64,000 nucleotides of DNA. It comes from Sanguibacter keddieii DSM 10542 (GTDB lineage Bacteria > Actinomycetota > Actinomycetes > Actinomycetales > Cellulomonadaceae). Positions 37,699 through 46,094 of the stretch are shown here, one piece after another (within the stretch, counting starts at the first letter, position 1; the number at the start of each line of letters is the position of its first letter). The notes beneath the pieces were generated by a model. The model ran no database searches. It worked only from the letters and a program-made list of their open reading frames with translations, and was not told the origin of the DNA. A program made the position numbers and the translations under genes. The DNA lies in assembly GCF_000024925.1 (NCBI RefSeq), contig NC_013521.1, forward strand, positions 2,232,001 through 2,296,000. Reading direction: 5' to 3'.

Positions 37699-38571
37699 TC
37701 AGACGGCGTCCATGAATCGCCTCAGCACCGGTCTCGTGTCGTCGGCGCGAGACGCCCAGGCGAGGGTGCTGGGCTCGTGGTCTCCCTCGAGCTCGAGCGT
37801 GACGACCTCGTCCGGGGCGCCGAGCAGCGCGCTCACCGGGGCGACGGTCACCCCGATCCCTGCGGCGACGAGGTGCAGCAGCGTGGTCCAGCTCGACGCC
37901 TCCTGCACCACCTCGGGGACGACGCCGCCCGCGACGACCGGGGCGAGGTTGCGTGCGGTCGCGAGAGCGCCGGCGCCGGGCGGGAAGAACACGAAGGGAT
38001 CGCCGGCGAGCTCGGGGCCGCGGACGCTGGACCTGCCGGCGAGCCGGTGCCCAGACGGGACCGCGGCGACGTACCGCTCGGAGTGGAAGGGCGTGAGCCG
38101 TACGCCGTCCATCGGGTCGGGGTCCCGGACGATCGCGAGGTCGAGGTCCCCCCGGAGGAGGCGCTCGAGGAGGTGGGCCGTCCAACCCTCGGTGAGGTGC
38201 ACCTGCACGAGCGGGTGCTCGTCGCGGAACTGCTGGACGAGCCGGACGGGGCCGAGCGGCAGCGCCGAGCTGACGAAGCCGACGTCGAGCCGCCCTTGCT
38301 CGCCCCGGGCGACCCGGACCACCTCTTCGGCGTCCTTCTCGCCTTGGGCCAGCAGGGCCCGGGCGCGGTCGCGCAGTACCCGGCCCGCTGGCGTGAGGGC
38401 CACGCTGCGCGACGTCCTGACGAACAGCTCGACGCCGAGGTCGCGCTCGAGCCTGCGGATCTGCTGGGACAGGGCTGGTTGGGCGACCCGCATCGTCTCG
38501 GCGGCACGTCCGAAGTGCAGGACGTCCGCGACAGCGAGGAAGGAGCGTAGGGCGCGCGGCTCAAGATCCAT
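37699..38571 (-). CDS. LysR-family transcriptional regulator
   Basis: 290 residues, typical LysR length. The helix-turn-helix is at the very N-terminus (ALRSFLAVADVLHFGRAAET, ALSQQIRRLERDLGVELF, TSRSVALTPAGRVL), followed by the effector domain (GRLDVGFVSSALPLG, LDLAIVRDPDPMDGVRLTPF). It is divergent from a GNAT acetyltransferase gene starting 70 bp away, which is the likely target. Its start codon lies in the middle of a perfect 20-bp palindrome, so autorepression at that site is likely. Confidence 0.94.
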   Translation of the reverse strand: MDLEPRALRSFLAVADVLHFGRAAETMRVAQPALSQQIRRLERDLGVELFVRTSRSVALTPAGRVLRDRARALLAQGEKDAEEVVRVARGEQGRLDVGFVSSALPLGPVRLVQQFRDEHPLVQVHLTEGWTAHLLERLLRGDLDLAIVRDPDPMDGVRLTPFHSERYVAAVPSGHRLAGRSSVRGPELAGDPFVFFPPGAGALATARNLAPVVAGGVVPEVVQEASSWTTLLHLVAAGIGVTVAPVSALLGAPDEVVTLELEGDHEPSTLAWASRADDTRPVLRRFMDAV

Positions 38572-38598
38572 GCATGGATCTTATCGATCCTCCGGATC
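38563..38598. promoter_or_regulatory. Operator region: perfect 20-bp palindrome plus second dyad
   Basis: AAGATCCATGCATGGATCTT (38563-38582) is a perfect palindrome spanning the LysR start codon. GATCCTCCGGATC (38586-38598) is a second dyad of related sequence next to it. Both share the GATCC half-site, which fits two sites for one regulator between the divergent genes. Confidence 0.65.
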
Positions 38599-38640
38599 TA
38601 GTCTTGGACGTGCACTCATGTGGCGGCGCAGACTGACGTC

Positions 38641-39174
38641 ATGACCTTGACCACTGTCACCATCGCACCGATGGACGGCGCCGCCGATGCGCGCGCCTTC
38701 TACGACCTCAACGCCCGGTGGATCACCCAGCACTTCGCCCTCGAGGACTCCGACCTCGCCGTGATGACCGACCCCGAGACCGCGGTCGTCGCCGCCGGGG
38801 GTGCCGTGCTCGTCGCCCGTGAGGGCGAGCGGTGCATCGGGTGCGTCGCGCTGCTCCCCCACGCCCCCGGCGTCGCCGAGCTCGCGAAGATGACCGTCGA
38901 CCCCGACCACCGCGGTGCGGGGGTCGGCCGGGCACTCATCACGGCCGCGATCGACCGCGCCCGCTCCATGGGCTTCGACAGGCTCGTCCTGGAGAGCAAC
39001 ACGGCGCTGGTCGCCGCGGTGCGGCTCTACGAGTCCGTCGGGTTCCGGCACGTCCCCGTCGACGAGCGCCAGCCGTCGCCGTACGCACGTGCCGACGTGT
39101 TCATGGACCTGGACCTGACCCGCCTGCCCGTGGGGCACCGTCCCGGCCCGTCGGTGGAGCTGCACAGCCACTGA
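38641..39174 (+). CDS. GNAT family N-acetyltransferase
   Basis: 177 residues from the ATG at 38641; a GTG seven codons upstream is an alternative. The acetyl-CoA site is clear: CIGCVALLPHAPGVAELAKM, then VDPDHRGAGVGRALITAAI (the R/Q-x-x-G-x-G/A loop) and LVLESNTALVAAVRLYESVG, ending GFRHVPVDERQPSPYARADV. This end is typical of small GNATs acting on amines or amino acids. It lies opposite a LysR gene, presumably its regulator. The acceptor is unknown. Confidence 0.92.
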   Translation: MTLTTVTIAPMDGAADARAFYDLNARWITQHFALEDSDLAVMTDPETAVVAAGGAVLVAREGERCIGCVALLPHAPGVAELAKMTVDPDHRGAGVGRALITAAIDRARSMGFDRLVLESNTALVAAVRLYESVGFRHVPVDERQPSPYARADVFMDLDLTRLPVGHRPGPSVELHSH

Positions 39175-39194
39175 GGAGTCACTCGAGCACACAC

Positions 39195-39334
39195 GCCGTC
39201 CGGGCTCTCATCCTCTGCGGGTGATGCCACGGTCGGGCTGCTGCCGAAGACTGACGGAGCGGCCGGACGGTCTCCGACCTCGCCCCGTCCCTCCTGGTGA
39301 CGGCACCGACGACCGCGCCGTCATCAGGAGGGAC
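39195..39334 (+). promoter_or_regulatory. Structured 5' leader of the SulP gene that sequesters its RBS (riboswitch candidate)
   Basis: An 18-bp stem pairs 39287-39304 with 39317-39334 (one G-U, otherwise perfect; 12-base loop). Its right arm contains the AGGAGGG ribosome binding site of the SulP gene starting at 39343. Upstream, 39195-39203 can pair with 39263-39271 (9 bp, one G-U), enclosing a 6-bp hairpin (39208-39213 with 39219-39224) and a shorter UCGG/CCGA hairpin (39233-39236 with 39244-39247). A junction followed by an RBS-masking stem is the layout of a translational riboswitch. I do not recognise a known class. Confidence 0.6.
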
Positions 39335-39342
39335 GACACCGG

Positions 39343-40995
39343 ATGCCACGACCTCTCGCGGGCCTCACCCGCCAGAACGCCGCGCGAGAGTCGGTCGCCG
39401 GTGTCACGCTCCTCGCGATCGCCGTGCCGCTCAACATCGGGTACGCGCAGATCGCCGGGCTGCCGCCGACGGCCGGTCTGTACGCCCTGGTCGTGCCGGC
39501 AGTCGTGTACGCGCTGCTCGTGAGCTCGCGGCAGCTCGTCGCGTCTCCGGACGCCGCGGCGGCGGCGCTGGTGGCGTCGTCGATCGGCGGGTTGGCCGTC
39601 GCGGGGAGCGAGGACTACCTGACGATGGCCTTCGCGCAGGCCGTGCTCTGCGGGGTGCTGTTCGCCCTCGCGTCCGTGCTGCGGCTCGGGTTCCTCGCAG
39701 CCTTCCTGTCGAAGCCCATCCTGGTCGGCTTCGTGGGCGGGCTCGCGCTGGACATCCTGGTCAGCCAGGTCGCCAAGATGCTCGGGGTGCCGATCGACTC
39801 GGGCGGTGAGTTCGTCTCCAAGGTGGTCGACCTCGTCACGGGGCTGCCGACGCTCGACGGGTGGTCGGTTCTCATCGCCGCGGTGGCGGTGGTCGTGCTC
39901 GTGGGCGGCCGGCGGGTCGCCAGCGCGGTGCCGTGGGCGCTCGTCGTGCTCGTGGTGGCCACGGTCGTGGTCGTGGCCACGGGCCTGGAGCAGCGGGGCG
40001 TCGCGGTGCTCGGCCCGGTCGAGGCCGGACCACCGCGCCTCGTCTGGCCGGCGCTGTCGTGGGGCGAGTGGCTCGCGCTCGTGCCCTCCGCGATCGCGCT
40101 GACGATGGTCACCGTCGCCGAGGGGCTGCTGGTCGCCCGCAGCTACGGCGAGAAGCGTGGGTACACCACCAGCCCGGACCGAGACCTGCTGGCCTTCGGC
40201 GCGGCGAACGCCGCCTCGGGCCTGACCGGAGGCTTCTCGGTCGGGTCGTCGACCTCGCGGACGGCCGCGATGGACCAGGCGGGGTCGCGCACCCAGCTGC
40301 CCGCCCTCGTCGCCGCGGTCGGCACGCTCCTGCTGCTGCTGTTCGGGACTGCGCTGCTCGAGCACATCCCGTCGCCCGCGATCGGCGCGGTCGTGGGAGT
40401 CGCCGTCCTGCCGCTGCTGGGGGTGCGTGAGCTCCGGGGCATGTGGGGGCAGGACCGGTTCGAGCTGGCCGTCGGCGCCGTGTGCTTCCTCTCGACGCTG
40501 CTGGTCGGGGCGATCCCCGGCATCCTCATCGCCTTCGTGCTCTCGCTGGTCAACCTCGCCCGGCGCGCCGCGGCGCCGGCGATCGACGTGCTGGCCGCCG
40601 ACGGCGAGGCAGGGTCGTCGCTGCTCGACCCCGCACCGGTCGGCACAGCGACCGCTCCCGGGGTGGTCGTGGTCCGGATGGCCGCTCCCCTGTTCTTCGC
40701 CAACGGCGTCGTGTTCTCGGACGCCGTGCGGCGGGCGGTGACGGACACCCCCGACGTGCGGCACGTGGTGGTCGACCTGGAGGCCGTGACCGACGTCGAC
40801 CTCACCGGCGCCGAGGCCTTCGCCTCGGTGCGGTCGTGGCTCGCCACGCAGTCGGTCACCCTGTCCTACAGCCGGCCCCGCCGTGAGATCGTCGCCCGGA
40901 TGCGCGCGCTCGACCTCGTGGACGACGAGACCATCTACCCGACCAACCGTGCGGCGCTCGCCGCTCTCAGCGGCGAGCGGCCTGCCTCCGGGTGA
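39343..40995 (+). CDS. SulP family anion transporter with STAS domain
   Basis: 550 residues. The membrane domain (about residues 10-410) carries the SulP hallmark near the N-terminus (AVPLNIGYAQIAGLPPTAGL) and GSSTSRTAAMDQAGSRTQLP further on. The cytoplasmic STAS domain follows (about 430-545; VVVVRMAAPLFFANGVVF, VVDLEAVTDVDLTGAEAF). SulP proteins move sulfate, bicarbonate or dicarboxylates with Na+ or H+. The substrate here is not decided, and no carbonic anhydrase or sulfur genes are adjacent. The ATG follows AGGAGGG, which is buried in a long leader stem. Confidence 0.95.
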   Translation: MPRPLAGLTRQNAARESVAGVTLLAIAVPLNIGYAQIAGLPPTAGLYALVVPAVVYALLVSSRQLVASPDAAAAALVASSIGGLAVAGSEDYLTMAFAQAVLCGVLFALASVLRLGFLAAFLSKPILVGFVGGLALDILVSQVAKMLGVPIDSGGEFVSKVVDLVTGLPTLDGWSVLIAAVAVVVLVGGRRVASAVPWALVVLVVATVVVVATGLEQRGVAVLGPVEAGPPRLVWPALSWGEWLALVPSAIALTMVTVAEGLLVARSYGEKRGYTTSPDRDLLAFGAANAASGLTGGFSVGSSTSRTAAMDQAGSRTQLPALVAAVGTLLLLLFGTALLEHIPSPAIGAVVGVAVLPLLGVRELRGMWGQDRFELAVGAVCFLSTLLVGAIPGILIAFVLSLVNLARRAAAPAIDVLAADGEAGSSLLDPAPVGTATAPGVVVVRMAAPLFFANGVVFSDAVRRAVTDTPDVRHVVVDLEAVTDVDLTGAEAFASVRSWLATQSVTLSYSRPRREIVARMRALDLVDDETIYPTNRAALAALSGERPASG

Positions 40996-41054
40996 GACGC
41001 CCGCTCCTGCTCGGAGCGCTACCCTGGTCAGCACCGTCGAGGGGAGCAGGGGCG

Positions 41055-41528
41055 ATGCGCACGGACGTCGGAGAAGGCAGGCTCGTGTCGGGTGTCGAGA
41101 CCGGCGGGAGACCGATGACGCTGGTCGAGGACACGACCGCGACGGACGGCGGGGCGTCCCCTGCGGGGAGTCACCGCACCTGGTGCACGGATGCCGGCGC
41201 CGAGATCACCACCATCACCTGCGCGGCGCGCTCAGACGCAGACGCGGACCTGGCCGAGCGGGTGTCTGACGCTCTGGTCGGCGCGATCCTGGAGCGCTCC
41301 TTGTTCTCCACGACGGACCGCGAAGCCGTCGCCGCCACACTCAGGGACGCCCGGGAGTCACCCCTGCGCCTCGACGAGGAGAACGGTCTGGTCGTCGACG
41401 GGCGAACTGCGCGGACGCTCGTCGCCTCGCACGACGGGGTGACGGTGCGCGGCGCTGTTCTCGGCACGACCGTCGTGGTCGCCGTCGGCGAGCACGGTCC
41501 GCTGGCTCTCACGCTCACGAACAGCTAG
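41055..41528 (+). CDS. Conserved-looking protein of unknown function
   Basis: 157 residues from the ATG at 41055, chosen for the strong GAGGGGAG ribosome binding site; the frame opens upstream and another ATG is at 41115. I do not recognise a family. The first 60 residues look disordered. The rest alternates helix (ADLAERVSDALVGAILERSL, DREAVAATLRDARE) and strand (GLVVDGRTARTLVASHDGV, VRGAVLGTTVVVAVGEHGPL), which suggests a small soluble alpha/beta domain. It follows SulP by 59 bp and is convergent with the TetR gene 9 bp away. Confidence 0.65.
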   Translation: MRTDVGEGRLVSGVETGGRPMTLVEDTTATDGGASPAGSHRTWCTDAGAEITTITCAARSDADADLAERVSDALVGAILERSLFSTTDREAVAATLRDARESPLRLDEENGLVVDGRTARTLVASHDGVTVRGAVLGTTVVVAVGEHGPLALTLTNS

Positions 41529-41537
41529 ACGGGACAC

Positions 41538-42206
41538 TCACCCCTCGGTACCACCAGCAGGCCCTCCGGCCACGTGGTGCTGCCGCCAGGTGTCGGTGCC
41601 GATGCCCTGCAGCACGCTGAGGACGGTGCGCTCGGCGAGGCCGGCGTCGATGGGCTGGTGGGTGAAGAAGGCGCGGTAGTACAGCGGCGCGGCGAGGAGG
41701 TCGAGGGTGAGCTCCATGTCGATCGCGGCGTCGACCTCACCGCGGGCGACCGCGTGCTCGAGGACGGTCCGCGTGGTCTGGCGACGGGCCTCGAAGTAGT
41801 CCCGCAGGAACCGCTCCTTGAGCTCGGGGTCTCCGGCGAGGTCCGAGACGAGCCCGGGCAGCGCGCTCGTCACGGCAGAGCCCGCGAAGGTGTCGGCGAG
41901 GTTCGAGATGCCGACGACGAGGTCGCAGTGCACGCACCCGGTGTCCGGTGTCGGAGTGGTGCCCAGCACGGAGATGAGGGTGTGGACGACGACCCCCGGC
42001 AGCGTCTTCCACCGGCGCCGCAGCGCCGGCTTGCTGGTGCCTGCGGCCGACGCGACGGCCTCCAGGGTCAGCGCGCTGTACGGCATGCGTCCGAGCAGCT
42101 CGAGCACCGCCTCCGTCGCGCGGGCGTCGATCGAGGCGTCTCTCGGTCGACCCTGCGGCGGCTGGCGTGGCGACGAGATCGGGGCGGCGGGAGCCGGTTG
42201 CGTCAT
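41538..42206 (-). CDS. TetR-family transcriptional regulator
   Basis: 222 residues. After a Pro-rich start, the DNA-binding domain runs over about residues 28-75 (ATEAVLELLGRMPYSALTLE, VASAAGTSKPALRRRWKTL). A C-terminal helical ligand domain follows (FLRDYFEARRQTTRTVLEHA, ELTLDLLAAPLYYRAFFTHQ), typical of the TetR_C_16/AcrR-like group. It lies divergently from an MFS exporter with a 15-bp palindrome in between, the standard arrangement for a drug-inducible repressor. Confidence 0.94.
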   Translation of the reverse strand: MTQPAPAAPISSPRQPPQGRPRDASIDARATEAVLELLGRMPYSALTLEAVASAAGTSKPALRRRWKTLPGVVVHTLISVLGTTPTPDTGCVHCDLVVGISNLADTFAGSAVTSALPGLVSDLAGDPELKERFLRDYFEARRQTTRTVLEHAVARGEVDAAIDMELTLDLLAAPLYYRAFFTHQPIDAGLAERTVLSVLQGIGTDTWRQHHVAGGPAGGTEG

Positions 42207-42233
42207 GGCCTGAGCCTAGCCTAGATTCATTCC

Positions 42234-42248
42234 GTTCCGGTGCGGAAC
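42234..42248. promoter_or_regulatory. TetR-type operator
   Basis: GTTCCG-GTG-CGGAAC, a perfect 6-3-6 palindrome, lies 28 bp from the TetR start (42206) and 18 bp from the MFS start (42267). It is placed to repress both genes. Confidence 0.65.
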
Positions 42249-42266
42249 ATTAAGCGAGGAGCCCTC

Positions 42267-43745
42267 ATGCCTGACCTTCCCCCCACCACCGACCAGGCCC
42301 TGCCAGGCTCCCCACCCGGCGTCCCCTCGCCCGTCGGTGGCGCCAGCGTCTTCTCCCCCAGGCTCCGAGGCTTCACGCTCGGCATCCTGCTGAGCGTCGG
42401 CGCGGTCGCCTTCGAGTCCCTCGGCGTCGCGACCATCCTCCCTGCCGTCGCCGGCGACCTCGGAGGGCTCGGCGGGTACGGCTGGGGGCTCTCGGCGCTC
42501 ATGCTCGCGAACATCGTCGGGACGGTCGTCGCCGGCACCGACATCGACCGCCGCGGCCCCGCCCGGACGGTGCTCGTCGGGAGCCTCGTCTTCGCGGTCG
42601 GCTGCCTCGTCGCCGGCCTGGCCGAGAGCTGGGGTGTGTTCGTCGCCGCCCGTGCGCTCCAAGGGCTGGGGGTCGGCGCGATCATGGCGTACGCCTACTC
42701 CCTCGTCGGCGTCGCCTACCCGCGCCACCTGCAGGCCGTCATGTTCGCCTTCCTGTCCTCGGCCTGGACCATCCCCTCGCTCCTCGGCCCGGTCTTCGCC
42801 GGGGTCGTCACCACCGCCCTCGACTGGCGCGTGGTGTTCTGGGCCATCGCCCCGGTCACCCTGCTCCTGCTGCCGCTCGTGCTCCCCGGCGCGCGCCGGG
42901 TCTCGCGGGAGCGCTCCGCTGAGACCGCGAGCGCGAGGACCATGGCCACGCCGCGACGGCCCCGCGTCTCCGCTCCCGTCTGGTTCTCGGTCGTCCTGGC
43001 CGCAGCCACGAGCGTGCTGCTGCTCGGCCTCGAGGCCGACTCCCTGCCGCTGCTGGTCACGACGGTCGCGGCCGGTCTGGTCGTCGCGGTCGTGGCACTG
43101 CGCAGGATCGTGCCCGCGGGGACGCTGCGTCTGCGACGCGGTGCGCCGTCGGGCGTGGTGGTCCGCTTCCTGCTGTGCGGCGTCTACTTCGGGTCCGAGG
43201 CGTTCCTCCCGCTGGGCCTGACGAGCGTGCACGGCCTGGACGTCACGACCGCCGGGCTGGGGCTCGCCGCCGGGGCCCTCGCCTGGACGGCCGGGTCCTT
43301 CGTGCAGGCCAGGGTCGACGCCGCCCGGCCCGGCACGCGGGCACGGTCGGTGCGCCTCGGGTTCTCGGCGCTGCTGGTCGGCGAGCTCGTCATGGGTGCG
43401 GGCGTCGTCCTCCCCGACGTGTGGGCCGGGTGGGCTGTCGTCGGGTGGACGGTCGCCGGGGTCGGGATGGGTGTCGCCTTCAACGCGTCGACCTCGGCGA
43501 CGATGGCCGAGACCGCGAACACCTCGGCGGGGAGCATCAGCGCGAGCCTCCAGCTGGCCCAGACGCTCGCGACGGCGGTCGTGGCCGGTGTCGGCGGTGC
43601 GGTGGTCGCACGGCTGGGGACGACCTCGGGGGCCTTCGGCACGGTCTTCGCCGTCACCGCTGCGCTGGGGCTCCTCGGGGTCCTGGTCGCCGGACGTGTG
43701 ACTGCGCAGGCCACCGGACGCAGCGAGGACACGACCACCCGCTGA
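42267..43745 (+). CDS. MFS exporter, multidrug type
   Basis: 492 residues from the ATG at 42267 with GAGGAG upstream. The N-terminal half shows the drug-efflux pattern (FTLGILLSVGAVAFESLGVA, TILPAVAGDLGGLGGYGWGL, DIDRRGPARTVLVGSLVFAV, and ARALQGLGVGAIMAYAYSLV). About twelve to fourteen membrane segments are predicted from hydrophobicity. A soluble basic stretch (RRVSRERSAETASARTMATP) lies in the central loop. It is probably a proton antiporter for hydrophobic compounds, controlled by the divergent TetR protein. Confidence 0.93.
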   Translation: MPDLPPTTDQALPGSPPGVPSPVGGASVFSPRLRGFTLGILLSVGAVAFESLGVATILPAVAGDLGGLGGYGWGLSALMLANIVGTVVAGTDIDRRGPARTVLVGSLVFAVGCLVAGLAESWGVFVAARALQGLGVGAIMAYAYSLVGVAYPRHLQAVMFAFLSSAWTIPSLLGPVFAGVVTTALDWRVVFWAIAPVTLLLLPLVLPGARRVSRERSAETASARTMATPRRPRVSAPVWFSVVLAAATSVLLLGLEADSLPLLVTTVAAGLVVAVVALRRIVPAGTLRLRRGAPSGVVVRFLLCGVYFGSEAFLPLGLTSVHGLDVTTAGLGLAAGALAWTAGSFVQARVDAARPGTRARSVRLGFSALLVGELVMGAGVVLPDVWAGWAVVGWTVAGVGMGVAFNASTSATMAETANTSAGSISASLQLAQTLATAVVAGVGGAVVARLGTTSGAFGTVFAVTAALGLLGVLVAGRVTAQATGRSEDTTTR

Positions 43746-43802
43746 GGACACCCGCGCACTGCACCGTGTACACCGCGTACGTCGAGGTGGCACGATGCAC
43801 GC

Positions 43803-44816
43803 GTGCGCACCCCCTCGGCCTCCCCCACCCTCCTCGACGTCGCCCGTGCCGCCGGGGTCTCGCGGGCGACGGCGTCACGGGTGCTGGCCGGGCAGGCGAA
43901 CGTGGACCCCGCGCTCGCCGCACGCGTCGTCGACGCCGCCGAGCGGCTCGACTACCGCACCAACACCGCAGCCCGCGCCCTGCGCAGCGGGTCGACGGGT
44001 TCGGTCGCCGTCGTGGTCCCGAACAGCGAGCTGGACGGCCTCTCTGGCCCGTTCGTCGGTGCGCCGCTGCGTGGGGCCACCACGACGCTGTTCGCGCAGG
44101 GGCGCCAGCCGGTGCTGCTCCTCGACGACGGGCTCGCCACGGGCCAGCTGCTCCGGTACCTGACGGGACCCCACGTCGACGGCGCTGTCGTGATCCTGCA
44201 CCACGAGACGGAGACGCTGTTCCGCCGGCTGCACGGCCTGACCATCCCGGTGGTCTACGTCGGGCGCACGAGCGACGAGCTCGCGGCCGACGCCAGCTTC
44301 GTCGACTGCGACAACTACGGCGGGGCGCGTGCCGCGACCCGGGCGCTCCTCGAGGCTGGTCGGCGACGTCTCGCGACGATCGCCGGCCCCGCGACGTACC
44401 GGCCCGTCACCGAGCGCCTGCGCGGCTTCCTGGACGAGCTCGCCGCCTGGGGCCTGGCCCCGGGGCCCGTCGTCCACGGGGAGTTCAGCATGCCCGCGGG
44501 GGCTGCCGCCGCCGCACAGCTGCTCCAGCGCGCCTCGGTCGACGCGATCTTCGCCCAGTCCGACCTCCTCGCGGTCGGCGCAGTGCGGATGGTCTCGTCG
44601 GCCGGAGGACGGGTCCCTGACGACGTCTCGGTCGTCGCCTTCGACGACACGGTGGTCGCAGCGACCTCGGACCCGCCGCTGACCTCGGTGCGCCAGCCGC
44701 TCCAGGAGATGGGCGCCCGCGCAGCGGAGCTCTTGCTCCAGATGATCGCAGGCACGACGACCGAGCCTGCGCAGGTCACGCTCCCGACGACGCTCACGAC
44801 CCGCGCCTCGGTCTAG
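43803..44816 (+). CDS. LacI-family transcriptional regulator
   Basis: 337 residues starting at GTG. The N-terminal helix-turn-helix and hinge are textbook (TLLDVARAAGVSRATASRVL, VVDAAERLDYRTNTAARAL). The rest is the ribose-binding-protein-like effector domain (GSVAVVVPNSELDGLSGPFV, DGAVVILHHETETLFRRLHG, VPDDVSVVAFDDTVVAATSD). LacI proteins bind palindromes with a central CG and respond to sugars. The 18-bp palindrome with central CG at 45961-45978, before the xylan operon, is its most likely site. The nearby GH10 and GH43 genes suggest a pentose or xylo-oligosaccharide effector; that is inference. Confidence 0.94.
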   Translation: MRTPSASPTLLDVARAAGVSRATASRVLAGQANVDPALAARVVDAAERLDYRTNTAARALRSGSTGSVAVVVPNSELDGLSGPFVGAPLRGATTTLFAQGRQPVLLLDDGLATGQLLRYLTGPHVDGAVVILHHETETLFRRLHGLTIPVVYVGRTSDELAADASFVDCDNYGGARAATRALLEAGRRRLATIAGPATYRPVTERLRGFLDELAAWGLAPGPVVHGEFSMPAGAAAAAQLLQRASVDAIFAQSDLLAVGAVRMVSSAGGRVPDDVSVVAFDDTVVAATSDPPLTSVRQPLQEMGARAAELLLQMIAGTTTEPAQVTLPTTLTTRASV

Positions 44817-44826
44817 GCCGACGACG

Positions 44827-45810
44827 TCACGGCGCCGTGAGGATCTCGACCGCACCCGCGTCGGCGTGCAGGCCGGCTCGGAAGGCGTCGGGCAGGTCGG
44901 ACAGGGCGACGCGCCGGGTGACCTCGGTGCGCAGGCGCCCGGCGTCCAGGTGCTCGAAGACCGGGGCGAAGAGCGCAGGGAGCGCGAGTCTCGGCACCGT
45001 GTGGACCGTGTCACGGAGCCGGAACATCTCGACGTGGCGACCGTCCTGCGGCACGAGGCTCCTCCCTGCCAGCGGCACCCCCGAGAGCAGGCCGTAGAGC
45101 ACCAGCACCCCACCGGGGCGGAGCATCGGCACGAGCCGGTCTCCCACCGTGCCGCCGACGCAGTCGAGGACGACGTCGACGCCGCGCCCTCCGGTCGCCG
45201 CCCGGACCTGGTCGGCCCACGAGCTGTCCTGCGTGCTCACCAGGGCTTTCCACGGTGCTGCCCGGCTGTCGGTCCACCCGGGCTGACGGCGGTGCAGGCC
45301 GACTGCGTGGATCCCACGGAGCGCCAGGAGCTCCGCGAGATGGCCTGCGACGGTGGAGGTCGCAGCGGTCACGACGACCTCCCGCACCGGCGGAGACGAG
45401 TACCTGTCGACCAGGAGCACCGCTGTGAGCGGGTTGACGTAGGCGAAGCACCCCGAGGTGTCGTCGAGGCTCTCGGGGACCGGGACGCACCACGGGTGCT
45501 CGACGGTCCTGAGCTCCTGCCACGTGCCGGCAGACCCGATCGGCAGGACGCGCGCCCCCAGCGCCGACGGCGGCACGAGACGTCCGGCGTGCACGACCTC
45601 CCCGACGCCCTCGAAGCCGGGGACGAGGGGGAACCGCGTGCGCGAGCCGTAGGCCCCGGAGACGGTGATCTCGTCGGAGGGGTTGAGCGCGGCGGAGGTC
45701 ATCCGCACGATCACCTCGTGGTCACCGAGGGTCCGCTGCGCGGGCAGGTCTCGTACCGAGACGACCTCCGCGAGCGGTCCTGGTCGTGCGGCGACCGCCC
45801 CGAGCGTCAC
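44827..45810 (-). CDS. Medium-chain dehydrogenase/reductase (enoyl reductase or quinone reductase-like)
   Basis: 327 residues from the GTG at 45810, with GGAG upstream; a longer frame adds an arginine-rich, unlikely N-terminus. GroES-like start (EVVSVRDLPAQRTLGDHEVI, RMTSAALNPSDEITVSGAYG), then PGFEGVGEVVHAG and the nucleotide-binding VVTAATSTVAGHLAELLALR in place of the usual GxGxxG. Zinc ligands are absent. It resembles the mitochondrial trans-2-enoyl-CoA reductase branch. It lies between the LacI gene and the xylan operon on the opposite strand. Its role there is unclear; it may detoxify an aldehyde or enone. Confidence 0.85.
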   Translation of the reverse strand: MTLGAVAARPGPLAEVVSVRDLPAQRTLGDHEVIVRMTSAALNPSDEITVSGAYGSRTRFPLVPGFEGVGEVVHAGRLVPPSALGARVLPIGSAGTWQELRTVEHPWCVPVPESLDDTSGCFAYVNPLTAVLLVDRYSSPPVREVVVTAATSTVAGHLAELLALRGIHAVGLHRRQPGWTDSRAAPWKALVSTQDSSWADQVRAATGGRGVDVVLDCVGGTVGDRLVPMLRPGGVLVLYGLLSGVPLAGRSLVPQDGRHVEMFRLRDTVHTVPRLALPALFAPVFEHLDAGRLRTEVTRRVALSDLPDAFRAGLHADAGAVEILTAP

Positions 45811-45960
45811 GGGGCGCTCCGGTCCGCGTGCGTCGTCAGCGGGTCCACGCGAGGACCCTACCGGGAAGCGGACGGCCCGTGCTGGACCCGGCACGGGCGG
45901 GCTGCCGAGCTACCTCGGCACACCCTCTGGACATCGCCGAGACCGTCGTGCATGATCGTC

Positions 45961-45978
45961 CGAGAGATCGATCTCTCG
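45961..45978. promoter_or_regulatory. Perfect 18-bp palindrome, probable LacI-type operator of the xylan operon
   Basis: CGAGAGATCGATCTCTCG is a perfect palindrome with a central CG, as in LacI-family operators. It lies 117 bp before the ThuA-domain gene and 151 bp from the divergent dehydrogenase start. The LacI gene at 43803 is the nearest candidate regulator. Confidence 0.65.
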
Positions 45979-46094
45979 CGGCGACGGTGCCGCTCTCCGG
46001 ACCGACCCAGCAGGGCGACGACGCCCAGCCGGCGGCCCGGGGCCCTCGCCGTCGACGCCGCTGCGGAGACCCACGACGAGAGGAACGCCCAGAG

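Noticed and set aside
39287-39334. Terminator of the upstream GNAT gene
   Set aside because: The stem lies over the SulP ribosome binding site, 113 bp or more after the GNAT stop, so a control role for SulP is more likely.
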